From NCBI GenBank assembly GCA_022795735.1, contig JAAWHG010000009.1:1-64000 (forward strand): a DNA stretch of 64,000 nucleotides. The letters run 5' to 3'. This document shows positions 53,892-64,000 of this stretch, piece after piece (position 1 is the first letter of the stretch; each line of letters begins with the position of its first letter). Below the pieces are notes generated by a model. That model made no database searches. It saw nothing but the letters and a program-made list of their open reading frames with translations, and was not told the DNA's origin. A program made the translations under genes and the position numbers. Source of the DNA: Oscillospiraceae bacterium. GTDB lineage: Bacteria > Bacillota > Clostridia > Oscillospirales > Oscillospiraceae.

Positions 53892-54562
53892 AATGCAAAG
53901 CCGCTCTCCGCCATGGAGACAAAGTCGTCGTTGGCGACCACGATATGGTCGATGAGTTGGATGCCCACGCCGCTGAGCGCGTCCCGGATGCGGCGGGTGG
54001 CGGTCTCGTCATCCTGGGAGGGGAGGGCGATGCCGCTGGTGTGGTTGTGGGCCAGGACGACGTAGGTCGCCCCGCAGGCGAGAGCGGTCTCGGCCAGCCG
54101 CCGTGCCGATATCAGGACGTTGTTGACGCTGCCCCGGTACATGAGCTGGCAGTTGCGCACCTTGAGCTTGCCGTCCAGGCAGAGGAGATAGACCACCTCG
54201 TCCCGTTCGCCAAAGAAATAGGGAAGGAGGTAATAGCCGCACTTGGAAAAGGTGTCCAATATCTCCCCCGGGTTGTCCCGCTCGCGCAAGTGCCGCTTGG
54301 CGACCGCCGGAAACAGGCTCAGCAGCACGGCGGACAGGACGGTGACCCCCTCCACCTGCTGGAGCTCCTCTGGGGTTGCTTCCAGCACCGAGGCCAGCCC
54401 TCCAAAGTGTTCGAGAAGGCGGTGGGCAATCGGATTGGTGTCCTTCCGGGGAATGGTGAAAAAGAGAAGGAACTCCAACACCTGAATGTCGTCGAGGGCG
54501 TCCAGCCCGGCGGTGAGATAGCGCCGGCGGAGTCGCTCCCGGTGGCCGTCGTGCATCCCCAT
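53888..54562 (-). CDS. radC: RadC family protein (JAMM/MPN+ domain)
   Basis: A 224-residue RadC-like protein with an N-terminal helix-hairpin-helix region (LLEHFGGLASVLEATPEELQ) and a JAMM metal motif LAHNHTSG with the later Asp in PSQDD. The JAMM residues look intact, so it may be a metalloprotease or other hydrolase; its in vivo role is unsettled and not firmly DNA repair. It lies 53 bases downstream of uvrA on the same strand. Confidence 0.92.
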   Translation of the reverse strand: MGMHDGHRERLRRRYLTAGLDALDDIQVLEFLLFFTIPRKDTNPIAHRLLEHFGGLASVLEATPEELQQVEGVTVLSAVLLSLFPAVAKRHLRERDNPGEILDTFSKCGYYLLPYFFGERDEVVYLLCLDGKLKVRNCQLMYRGSVNNVLISARRLAETALACGATYVVLAHNHTSGIALPSQDDETATRRIRDALSGVGIQLIDHIVVANDDFVSMAESGFAF

Positions 54563-54615
54563 GGCTTCCGCTCCCTCCCCTTTTATGATGATTCCGCGCT
54601 TTCCCGGCGGGGCGG

Positions 54616-57438
<2,823 letters not shown>

Positions 57439-57500
57439 AGGTTCGCACTCCTGGGGGTTGGGTCCCGTTTCTTACCAAAACAGGGCCGGAATTTTTGGCT

Positions 57501-57529
57501 ATTATAACATAAAGCAATGGAAATCTCAA
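57501..57529 (-). promoter_or_regulatory. Promoter of uvrA
   Basis: On the minus strand TTGAGA (57524-57529), a 17-base spacer and perfect TATAAT (57501-57506). No LexA box of the Firmicute form was recognised. Confidence 0.7.
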
Positions 57530-57585
57530 CAGGAAAGCGGGGCGGAAACAGGGCAAAATTTTAGGTGGCGGCTGTAAAAAACACC

Positions 57586-57614
57586 TTGACTTTTCCGTGC
57601 GAATGCGCTATTGT
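57586..57614 (+). promoter_or_regulatory. Promoter of the 211-residue lipoprotein gene
   Basis: TTGACT (57586-57591), a 17-base spacer and TATTGT (57609-57614), 76 bases before the ATG. Confidence 0.65.
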
Positions 57615-57690
57615 ATGTCCTGGAGAAAAGAGGGAATCGCCTTGTTTTTTCCATATTTATTTTGTTTATAAAAGTAGGAGGAAAAAGAAC

Positions 57691-58326
57691 ATGAAAAAAA
57701 GAGTATCGTTGTTGCTGGCCCTGGGCTTGATCGCGGCCCTGGTTCTCGGCGGATGCGGCAAAAAGGATGATTCCGCTTCCTTGGTCGGCGAATGGCAGGC
57801 TACGCTGGAGATGGCCGACACCCTGAACGAGTCGCTCGCCAGTGATCCCGCCATGGCGGATTACATCAATATTGACAGCTTCGCGATGAAGATGGACCTG
57901 TCCCTCCGCGACGACGGTACGTTCACCCTCGCGCTGAACGAAGCTTCTGTCACCGAAGCCTTTGAAGGCATCAAGGCGCCGCTGAAGGACGGCATCACCG
58001 CTTATATGGAGGCCTCGCTCGAGGGCACCGGCATGTCGGTTGAGGACGCCTTGGCCGCCAGCGGCATGGATATCGACAGCATGATGGACTCGATGCTCAG
58101 CCCCGAGATGATTACCGCTTCCCTGGGTGAAGCCACCGAGAGCGGCAGCTTCGTTGCGAAGGACGGCAAGCTGTATTTCCTCGACGAGGGCGAGACCAAG
58201 CCCGGCGATGATTCCGCGGCTATGCCCTACACCCTCTCCGGCAGCAAGCTGACCTTGGATAAGCCCTCTAGCGGCGACGTCGGCGATCTGGCCGAGTTCT
58301 TCCCCATGGAGTTTGCCAAGAAGTAA
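57691..58326 (+). CDS. Hypothetical lipoprotein, 211 residues
   Basis: Signal peptide with lipobox LVLGGC, then an acidic, Met- and Asp-rich body. It opens with SLVGEWQATLEMAD and has a later strand pair (DLSLRDDGTFTLAL and FVAKDGKLYFLDEGE), then SGSKLTLDKPSSG. This strand pattern is typical of small lipocalin-like domains found in many Clostridia lipoproteins. The function is unknown. AGGAGG lies 9 nt before the ATG. It has its own promoter and terminator. Confidence 0.85.
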   Translation: MKKRVSLLLALGLIAALVLGGCGKKDDSASLVGEWQATLEMADTLNESLASDPAMADYINIDSFAMKMDLSLRDDGTFTLALNEASVTEAFEGIKAPLKDGITAYMEASLEGTGMSVEDALAASGMDIDSMMDSMLSPEMITASLGEATESGSFVAKDGKLYFLDEGETKPGDDSAAMPYTLSGSKLTLDKPSSGDVGDLAEFFPMEFAKK

Positions 58327-58342
58327 GGTTTTGTACATAAAT

Positions 58343-58385
58343 GAGCAAGCAGTTCACTCGTATGGGTGAACCGCTTGCTTTTTTG
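58343..58385 (+). terminator. Terminator of the lipoprotein gene
   Basis: Stem GAGCAAGC.GTTCAC/GTGAAC.GCTTGCTT with a T-run (58378-58384), 16 bases after the stop codon. Confidence 0.85.
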
Positions 58386-58386
58386 C

Positions 58387-58415
58387 TTGACTTTTGCGGG
58401 GAAAGCTGCTATGAT
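58387..58415 (+). promoter_or_regulatory. Promoter of the candidate structured RNA
   Basis: TTGACT (58387-58392), a 17-base spacer and TATGAT (58410-58415), just after the lipoprotein terminator. Confidence 0.7.
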
Positions 58416-58421
58416 GATATC

Positions 58422-58586
58422 GGTGTAGTAAATCTGCTGTGTGGGAGGCTCGTACTCCTGCACGGGGGCGTGTGGTGCGTAAGCATTACACGCCCTGTCT
58501 ATTTTGCGCTGCCGCGCCCGGCATGGAGTGGAAAGATGGGAGACGGAATGGAGGAATCTTTTGCGGCTTCTCCCTACATTTTTCCA
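58422..58586 (+). ncRNA. Candidate structured non-coding RNA, 6S-like in outline
   Basis: A good promoter would start an RNA near 58422. The segment has a hairpin GGCGTGT...ACACGCC (58467-58494) enclosing TGC-GTAA-GCA, and another around CGTA (stem GGAG/CTCC near 58443-58459). A long-range pairing GTG-GGGAG near the 5' end with CTCCCTAC near 58569-58577 could form a closing stem. ATTTTTCC follows. No plausible protein is encoded. The outline, one long rod closed at its ends, resembles 6S RNA, but I cannot confirm the family. Confidence 0.45.
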
Positions 58587-58594
58587 TAAAACCC

Positions 58595-58623
58595 TTGCAA
58601 TTTGCGGGCTGCGGTGGTATAAT
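58595..58623 (+). promoter_or_regulatory. Promoter of the rimP-nusA-infB operon
   Basis: TTGCAA (58595-58600), a 17-base spacer and perfect TATAAT (58618-58623). Confidence 0.75.
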
Positions 58624-58650
58624 GCTCATGGATTAAGATTGGGATTGACG

Positions 58651-58676
58651 TTGAGGCTGGGGGTCCCCCAGTCTTT
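58651..58676 (+). other. Attenuator-like hairpin in the rimP leader
   Basis: GGCTGGGGG pairs with CCCCCAGTC and is followed by TTTCTT. It lies in the leader between the promoter and rimP, and could reduce read-through in this operon. Confidence 0.5.
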
Positions 58677-58699
58677 CTTGCTGAAAGGGCTGGTTTTGT

Positions 58700-59152
58700 A
58701 TGAAAGTGACCGACCAGGTCCGCGCCTTTTCCCAGCCCGTCGTGGAGGGGCTGGGCTGTACTCTGTGGGACGTGGAGTACGTCCGCGAGGGTGGCGAATG
58801 GTTCCTGCGGCTCTATATTGATAAAGAAGGCGGCGTGGGCATTGACGACTGCGAGGCGGTCTCCCGCGCGGTGGACCCGATCCTGGACCAGGAGGACCCC
58901 GTCCCCGGACGTTACCATTTTGAGGTTAGCTCCGCCGGGCTGGAACGGCCTCTGCGGCGGCCTGAGCATTTGGCCTGGTCGCTCGGCAAGACGGTCGCCG
59001 TCCGGCTCTACCGGCCCCGGGACGGCGCAAAGGAATTTACCGGCGTCCTGCGCGGCTACGCGGACGGGAAAATCGTCCTGGAGACCGCAACCGGCGAGAC
59101 GGCGTTTGAAAAGGACGAGATTGCCCTTGTGCGGCTCCATCTGGAAATATAG
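58700..59152 (+). CDS. rimP: Ribosome maturation factor RimP
   Basis: A 150-residue protein needed for late 30S subunit assembly. Signatures are LGCTLWDVEYVREGGEWFLR, IDKEGGVGIDDCEAVSRAVD and the PGRYHFEVSSAGLERPL strand. It is first in the operon with nusA 15 bases downstream. AAAGGG lies about 10 nt before the ATG. Confidence 0.95.
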   Translation: MKVTDQVRAFSQPVVEGLGCTLWDVEYVREGGEWFLRLYIDKEGGVGIDDCEAVSRAVDPILDQEDPVPGRYHFEVSSAGLERPLRRPEHLAWSLGKTVAVRLYRPRDGAKEFTGVLRGYADGKIVLETATGETAFEKDEIALVRLHLEI

Positions 59153-59167
59153 GGAGGAATTTGCGAC

Positions 59168-60433
59168 ATGAACCCCGAATTGTTCGAAGCGCTGGCCCAG
59201 CTCAAGCGGGAGCGCGGCATCGATTTGGATTATATGAGCGACAAAATCGCCGCGGCGCTCAGCGCCGCGTATAAGAAAAATAAAGAGGGCTACACCGGCA
59301 ACGTCGCGGTGACGCTGGACTGGGAAAACAAGATCATGCGGATGTACGTGCAGAAGGAGGTCGTGGAGGACGTGATCTCCCCGAGCGCCGAAATCACGCT
59401 GGAGGAGGCCCGGCGAATCAGCGCGGGGGCCGAGCTGGGCGATTTGGTGGATGTGGACATAGACGTCAAAAACTTCGGACGGATTGCCGCCCAGACCGCC
59501 AAGCAGGTTATCATTCAGGGAATCCGCGAGGCCGAACGGGGGGCCATCTTCGACAGCTTCTCCTCAAAGGAGCATGAGATTCTCACCGGAACCGTTCTTC
59601 GCATCGAGCCGCGCTCGGGCGACATGACCATCCGCATCGGCACCGGGTCGGACCGCACCGACGGCCTCCTGTCGGCGACCGAGCAGGTGCGCGGCGAGGC
59701 CTATGTCGAGGGAGACATCATTCACGTTTATGTCGTGGAGGTCCGGCGCTCCAGCCGGGGGCCGCAGATTTTGGTTTCCCGGACCCATCCGGGGCTGGTC
59801 AAACGGCTGTTTGAGCTGAACGTGCCCGAGATTGAGTCGGGCCAGGTGGAGATCAAGGCCATCTCCCGCGAGGCCGGGTCCCGTACCAAGCTGGCCGTCT
59901 GCGCCACCGAGCCGGACGTCGATCCGGTGGGCGCCTGCATCGGCCCGCGCCGGTCCAGAGTGGGCGCGGTGGTTGACGAGCTCCACGGCGAAAAGATGGA
60001 CATCGTGGCGTGGAGCGAGGACCCGGCGGTCTTTGTGGCGTCGGCCCTGGCTCCGGCGGATGTGATCTCGGTCCGGGTGCTTGCGGGTCAGAAGGCCTGC
60101 CGCGTGGTGGTGCCGGACGATCAGCTCTCCCTCGCCATCGGCCGGGAGGGACAGAACGCCCGTCTCGCCGCCAGACTGACCGGCTATAAGATTGACATTC
60201 GTCCCGCCTCCCAGGCGGAGGAGGAGCCGGAGGACGAGGCGGATTTGGAAGAGCTGGAGCTGGCCGGAGCGGATCTGGAAGAAATGGATTTGGCGGAGAC
60301 CGATTTCGAAGAATTGAATGGGGAAGAGGCCGGGGCGGAAGAACCGGCGGAAGAAGAGAACGATTTGGAAGAGACGGCGGCCTCTGAAGAGGACGCCGAA
60401 GCGGAAGCGGAGACCGGAGAGGTTACCGAATAA
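59168..60433 (+). CDS. nusA: Transcription termination/antitermination factor NusA
   Basis: A 421-residue RNA-polymerase-associated factor that controls pausing and termination. The N-terminal polymerase-binding domain is residues ~1-125. The S1 domain follows (TGTVLRIEPRSGDMTIRIG), then two KH domains (DPVGACIGPRRSRVGAVVDE and SLAIGREGQNARLAARLTG). The last ~70 residues are a very acidic Glu/Asp-rich tail, longer than in many Firmicute NusA proteins, which may act as a regulatory extension. Confidence 0.97.
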   Translation: MNPELFEALAQLKRERGIDLDYMSDKIAAALSAAYKKNKEGYTGNVAVTLDWENKIMRMYVQKEVVEDVISPSAEITLEEARRISAGAELGDLVDVDIDVKNFGRIAAQTAKQVIIQGIREAERGAIFDSFSSKEHEILTGTVLRIEPRSGDMTIRIGTGSDRTDGLLSATEQVRGEAYVEGDIIHVYVVEVRRSSRGPQILVSRTHPGLVKRLFELNVPEIESGQVEIKAISREAGSRTKLAVCATEPDVDPVGACIGPRRSRVGAVVDELHGEKMDIVAWSEDPAVFVASALAPADVISVRVLAGQKACRVVVPDDQLSLAIGREGQNARLAARLTGYKIDIRPASQAEEEPEDEADLEELELAGADLEEMDLAETDFEELNGEEAGAEEPAEEENDLEETAASEEDAEAEAETGEVTE

Positions 60434-60457
60434 GCAGCGGGAGGGGGAACGCCGCAG

Positions 60458-60733
60458 ATGCCGAAAAAAATACCGATGCGCCAATGCGTTGGCTGCCGGG
60501 AGATGAAGCCCAAGCGGGAATTGGTCCGGGTGGTGCGCAGCGCCGAAGGCGAAATCTCGGTGGACTTCCGGGGCAAGGCTCCGGGGCGCGGCGCTTACCT
60601 CTGCCCCGATCCGGCCTGCTTGAAACGGGCGATTCGCGCCAAGGCGCTTGAGCGGAATTTGGACACCGCGATTCCCCAGGCGGTGTACGAACGGCTGGTC
60701 GAAAGAATGGAGGCGGGCGACGATGGAACATGA
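60458..60733 (+). CDS. ylxR: YlxR family RNA-binding protein
   Basis: A 91-residue protein of the YlxR/DUF448 family with RQCVGCREMKPKRELVRVVR and GRGAYLCPDPACLKRAI. Family members bind RNA and, in B. subtilis, modulate RNase P. It is always found between nusA and infB in Firmicutes, as here. It overlaps the next gene by 11 bases. Confidence 0.93.
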   Translation: MPKKIPMRQCVGCREMKPKRELVRVVRSAEGEISVDFRGKAPGRGAYLCPDPACLKRAIRAKALERNLDTAIPQAVYERLVERMEAGDDGT

Positions 60734-61142
60734 CCGCGCACTGGGCCTCCTGTGCCTGGCGAAAAAAGGGGGCAACCTCCAATTGGGGGAGGAGGGCGCC
60801 GGGGCGGCCTGCCGGGCGGGGCACGCGCGGCTGCTTTTGCTGGCCTCGGACGCCGCAGGCAATACACAGCGCCGCGCCGGGAGCTTTTCCCAGGGGGGGA
60901 AGATCCCCATACGGTCTCTGCCCTACGACAAGGAGACGCTGGGGGGCGCGTTCGGAAGGGCGGTGTGCGCCATCGCCGCGCTGACCGACGTTTCCATGGC
61001 CCTGGCCTTTGTCAAGGCGTTGGGCCAGCCGGAACAGGACAGGCAGCTCCTGGAAGAGCTGGAGAGAAGAACCGAACGGGTCAGGCAGCGGCGGAAGGAA
61101 GAACAGGCCCACCGCAAAAACCTCAGACATGGTAAGAAGTAA
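60723..61142 (+). CDS. ylxQ: L7Ae/YlxQ-type ribosomal protein
   Basis: A 139-residue L7Ae-family RNA-binding protein: ALGLLCLAKKGGNLQLGEEG, HARLLLLASDAAGNTQRR and LPYDKETLGGAFGRAVCAIA. The final ~30 residues form a basic helical tail (RRKEEQAHRKNLRHGKK) longer than in the usual ~100-residue form. The ATG at 60723 overlaps the ylxR stop region. It lies 15 bases before infB. Confidence 0.9.
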   Translation: MEHDRALGLLCLAKKGGNLQLGEEGAGAACRAGHARLLLLASDAAGNTQRRAGSFSQGGKIPIRSLPYDKETLGGAFGRAVCAIAALTDVSMALAFVKALGQPEQDRQLLEELERRTERVRQRRKEEQAHRKNLRHGKK

Positions 61143-61157
61143 TTCGGAGGTGGCATC

Positions 61158-63593
61158 ATGAGTTTAGTGAAATATCGGATCCGCGAGGTCGCGAAGGATC
61201 TTGAAATGCCCCCCAAGGCCGTTATGGAGCTGTTCGCGCAGCACTTCGGGCCCGCGAAGAACCATATGCAGGTCCTGGAGGACGATCAATTGAATTTACT
61301 CTTCGACGTGATAACTCAGCAGAATCAGGTCGAGGATATGAAGCAGGCCCTGGACGCGGCCAAGCCTACGGCAAAGCAGCCGGCCAAAGCGGCGGCCCCC
61401 GAAAAGGCTCCCGCGGCCGAAAAGGCCCCGGCACCCGACCGGGCGGCGGCCGGCAAGGCGCCCACGCCCGATAGGCAGGAGAGGCCCGCCGCCAAGGCGG
61501 CGGCCCCCGCGCCCCGGCCGGAGACCCCCGAGGCGCAGAAGAGTCCCAAGCCGCAGCCGCGCCCGGCGGCCCAGCCGCCGAAGGACAAGGCCAAGGAGCC
61601 GGAGCGCAAGCGGGAGCGCCGGGTGGTGGATACCTCCGCCGTCACGGTCAACTCGGCCCGCTTCGACGATCACGCCGACTCGCTGGTGTCCGAGCGGCTG
61701 CAAAACGCCAAGGGCGGAAAGCAGCGCATCGGCGGCAAGCAAGGGGGCAATAATAAAAAGCGGGGCGGTCCCCAGGGCAGCAAGCGGCGCAACGAGGAAC
61801 AGGAGAAAATGCGCCGCCTCCAGCTCGAAATCGCCAAGAAGGCCCCGCTGGTGGTCCGCATTCCCGACGAGATTACCGTCGGCGAATTGGCGAGCCGGAT
61901 GAAGAAGACCGCCGCCGAGGTCATCAAGCAGCTCATCAAGCTGGGCGTCATGGCCGCGGTCAACCAGACCGTCGATTACGACACCGCCGCGCTGGTCACC
62001 ATGGAGCTGGGCTGCAAGGTGGAGCGGGAGGTGGTCGTCACCATTGAGGAGCGTTTGATCGACGCGCATGAGGACGCGCCCGAGGACCTCCAGCCGCGCA
62101 GCCCCGTCGTCGTGGTCATGGGCCACGTCGATCACGGCAAGACTTCCCTGCTCGACGCCATCCGCAAGACCAACGTTGTCGAGGGCGAGGCGGGCGGCAT
62201 CACCCAGCACATCGGCGCGTATCAGGTGGAAATCAACGGGCAGAATATCACCTTCCTGGACACCCCGGGTCACGCCGCCTTCACCGCTATGCGCGAGCGC
62301 GGCGCGATGTGTACCGACATCGCCATTCTGGTGGTTGCCGCCGACGACGGTATTATGCCCCAGACCGTCGAGGCCATCAACCACGCCAAGGCGGCCAACA
62401 TTCCCATTGTGGTGGCCATCAACAAGATGGATAAGCCGGGGGCCAACCCCGACAAGATCAAACAGCAGATCATGGAATACGACCTCGTCCCAGAGGAGTA
62501 CGGCGGAGAGACCATTATGGTGCCCATCTCGGCCAAAAAGGGCATGGGCATCGACAGTCTGCTCGAAATGGTGCTGCTGACCGCCGAGATTCAGGAGCTC
62601 AAGGCCAACCCCGACCGTCAGGCCCGCGGCACCGTCATTGAGGCCAGGCTGGACAAGGCGCGCGGCCCCATCGCCACCCTTCTGGTGCAGAACGGCACCC
62701 TCCATCAGGGCGACGTCATCATCGCCGGTACCGCCGTGGGGCGTGTCCGCGTGATGAGCAACGCCAAGGGCAAGGCGGTCAAGTCCGCCGGTCCGTCGGT
62801 GCCGGTGGAGATCACCGGCCTGGGCGAGGTGCCCGGCGCGGGCGACGTGTTCAACGCCGTCGAGGACGAGCGTATGGCCCGCCAGCTGGTGGTCAAGCGC
62901 AAGGACGATGAGAAGGCCAAGGCGGCCAAAAAGCTCACCAAGGTCACCCTCGACGATCTGTTCGCCCAGATTCAGGAGGGCAGCATGAAGGAGCTCAACA
63001 TCATCGTCAAGGCCGATGTGCAGGGCTCCGCCGAGGCGGTCAAGGCGAGCCTACTCAAGCTCAGCAACGAGGAAGTACGGGTCAAGGTCATCCACGCCGG
63101 CGTCGGCGCGATCAACGAGTCTGATGTCCTGTTGGCCTCCACCGCCAACGCCATTATCGTCGGCTTTAACGTCCGCCCCGACGCGGCGGCCACCGCCTCC
63201 GCCGCCAGAAGCAACGTGGACATGCGGATGTACCGGGTCATCTACGACTGCATTGGCGAGATCGAGGCGGCTATGAAGGGTATGCTTGATCCCAAATTCC
63301 GCGAGGCCGTCATCGGCCACGCCGAGGTCCGGCAGACCTACAAAGTGTCCAGTATCGGCACTGTGGCCGGTTGCTTCGTCAAGGACGGCAGGATCACCCG
63401 CGACGCGCAGGTCCGGGTGCTCCGGGACAACGTGGTCATCCACGAGGGCTCCCTGGGCTCCCTCCAGCGGTTTAAGGACTCGGTCAAGGAGGTCGCCGCC
63501 AACTACGAGTGCGGCATGACCATCGACAAGTTCAACGACATCAAAGAGGGCGACGTGTTTGAATGCTTCGTGATGGAGCAGATCAAAGAGTGA
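61158..63593 (+). CDS. infB: Translation initiation factor IF-2
   Basis: An 811-residue GTPase that places initiator fMet-tRNA on the 30S subunit. A first IF2-N helical domain ([19 protein letters not shown]) is followed by a ~160-residue Ala/Pro/Lys-rich linker. A second IF2-N unit ([20 protein letters not shown]) precedes the G domain with [25 protein letters not shown] and [10 protein letters not shown]. Domains II, III and the C2 initiator-tRNA domain end the protein. GGAGG precedes the ATG. Confidence 0.98.
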   Translation: MSLVKYRIREVAKDLEMPPKAVMELFAQHFGPAKNHMQVLEDDQLNLLFDVITQQNQVEDMKQALDAAKPTAKQPAKAAAPEKAPAAEKAPAPDRAAAGKAPTPDRQERPAAKAAAPAPRPETPEAQKSPKPQPRPAAQPPKDKAKEPERKRERRVVDTSAVTVNSARFDDHADSLVSERLQNAKGGKQRIGGKQGGNNKKRGGPQGSKRRNEEQEKMRRLQLEIAKKAPLVVRIPDEITVGELASRMKKTAAEVIKQLIKLGVMAAVNQTVDYDTAALVTMELGCKVEREVVVTIEERLIDAHEDAPEDLQPRSPVVVVMGHVDHGKTSLLDAIRKTNVVEGEAGGITQHIGAYQVEINGQNITFLDTPGHAAFTAMRERGAMCTDIAILVVAADDGIMPQTVEAINHAKAANIPIVVAINKMDKPGANPDKIKQQIMEYDLVPEEYGGETIMVPISAKKGMGIDSLLEMVLLTAEIQELKANPDRQARGTVIEARLDKARGPIATLLVQNGTLHQGDVIIAGTAVGRVRVMSNAKGKAVKSAGPSVPVEITGLGEVPGAGDVFNAVEDERMARQLVVKRKDDEKAKAAKKLTKVTLDDLFAQIQEGSMKELNIIVKADVQGSAEAVKASLLKLSNEEVRVKVIHAGVGAINESDVLLASTANAIIVGFNVRPDAAATASAARSNVDMRMYRVIYDCIGEIEAAMKGMLDPKFREAVIGHAEVRQTYKVSSIGTVAGCFVKDGRITRDAQVRVLRDNVVIHEGSLGSLQRFKDSVKEVAANYECGMTIDKFNDIKEGDVFECFVMEQIKE

Positions 63594-63597
63594 GAAA

Positions 63598-63628
63598 AGG
63601 GCGCGTTGTTCCGGCAACGCGCCCTTAC
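63598..63628 (+). other. Stable hairpin between infB and rbfA
   Basis: AAGGGCGCGTTG pairs perfectly with CAACGCGCCCTT around a TTCCGG loop, just after the infB stop. There is no T-run, so it is more likely an mRNA-stabilising or processing element than a terminator. Confidence 0.6.
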
Positions 63629-63664
63629 CAACGCCCCATCCTAATCTATCAAGGAGGCGTTTTT

Positions 63665-64000
63665 ATGCCATCCAACCGGATTGGCCGGATCAACGAGGAG
63701 ATTCAGCGCGAGCTCGCCGATTTGCTGCGCGGGCTTAAAGACCCCAGGGTTCAGACGCTGATCTCCATTACCCGCGTCGAGGCCACCAGCGACTTGCGGT
63801 ATGCCAAGGTGTTTGTCAGCGTTCTGGAAAAGGACAGGGGCCGCGACGTGCTCAAGGGCCTCAAATCGGCCGGGGGTTACCTGCGGCGGGAACTGGGAAG
63901 CCGGTTGCAGCTGCGGCACACCCCGGAGTTGGTTTTTGAGCTGGACGACTCCATCGAGCGCGGCGCGCACATCTCCGATTTGATTGGAAAGCTCCGCGAA
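63665..64000 (+). CDS. rbfA: Ribosome-binding factor A, partial
   Basis: The 112 residues seen match the N-terminus of RbfA: NRIGRINEEIQRELADLLRG, KDPRVQTLISITRVEATSDL, YAKVFVSVLEKDRG and LRRELGSRLQLRHTPELVFE. RbfA helps mature the 30S subunit in the cold. AAGGAGGC precedes the ATG. The gene runs off the window end, lacking only a short C-terminus. Confidence 0.95.
   Translation, partial: MPSNRIGRINEEIQRELADLLRGLKDPRVQTLISITRVEATSDLRYAKVFVSVLEKDRGRDVLKGLKSAGGYLRRELGSRLQLRHTPELVFELDDSIERGAHISDLIGKLRE

Noticed and set aside
58439-58636. Short plus-strand frames before rimP
   Set aside because: Cys/Arg/Gly-rich translations without family features; they cross the rimP promoter and the structured RNA candidate.

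Overview
The window reads as a GC-rich chromosome segment from an anaerobic, low-redox-potential Firmicute, most likely a Clostridia member of the Oscillospiraceae type (Flavonifractor/Intestinimonas/Oscillibacter-like). The grounds are the glmU-prs-pth-mfd and rimP-nusA-ylxR-ylxQ-infB-rbfA gene orders, AGGAGG-type ribosome binding sites, sigma-A promoters, rubrerythrin, a cobalamin riboswitch, and a selenium-dependent xanthine-dehydrogenase-like enzyme with its MocA partner. This is inference from gene content; no 16S gene is present. No tRNA, rRNA, CRISPR array, prophage or insertion sequence was seen.

Layout. 1-9.5 kb (minus): a housekeeping block, glmU-like, prs, pth, a DUF3786 protein, mfd and a VanW-domain membrane protein. 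9.8-13.9 kb (plus): miaB-mutS. 13.9-16.1 kb: a 53-residue membrane protein (minus), then an aminotransferase and a NUDIX hydrolase (plus). 16.3-17.4 kb: a small AT-rich patch with an XRE regulator and an unknown protein. 17.4-26.8 kb (minus): a long closely packed run led by a cobalamin riboswitch with its own terminator. It encodes a two-repeat lipoprotein, BtuF, BtuC, a BtuD with a C-terminal extension, CobI, an ABC-2 exporter pair, a membrane Ser/Thr kinase with a C-type-lectin ectodomain, and an HTH protein overlapping the kinase gene. 26.87-27.18 kb: a compact convergent arrangement that looks like a type I toxin-antitoxin locus. 27.2-29.6 kb (minus): a polar amino acid ABC transporter. 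29.9-36.8 kb: a chemoreceptor, PepD dipeptidase, a Noc/ParB protein, an unknown membrane protein and gapA.

37.0-44.0 kb is a molybdenum hydroxylase region: a fused FeS/Mo enzyme, mocA, and a three-subunit xanthine-dehydrogenase set. TrkA/TrkH potassium uptake and rubrerythrin follow. 47.5-52.1 kb (minus) holds a frameshifted lipoprotein gene, an unknown helical protein and a folate operon (folE, HD hydrolase, folP, folB-folK fusion, folA). After that come a glutamine-amidotransferase-like hydrolase overlapping an M19 dipeptidase, RadC, UvrA, a lipoprotein, a candidate structured RNA, and the rimP-to-rbfA translation/transcription operon, cut by the window end.

The most interesting items are the riboswitch-led run that ends in a lectin-kinase/HTH pair, the type I toxin-antitoxin-like locus with a sequestered ribosome binding site, the lipoprotein carrying a decarboxylase-like IGGADGPT motif, the HD protein that could fill the missing dihydroneopterin phosphate step, and the structured RNA before rimP.
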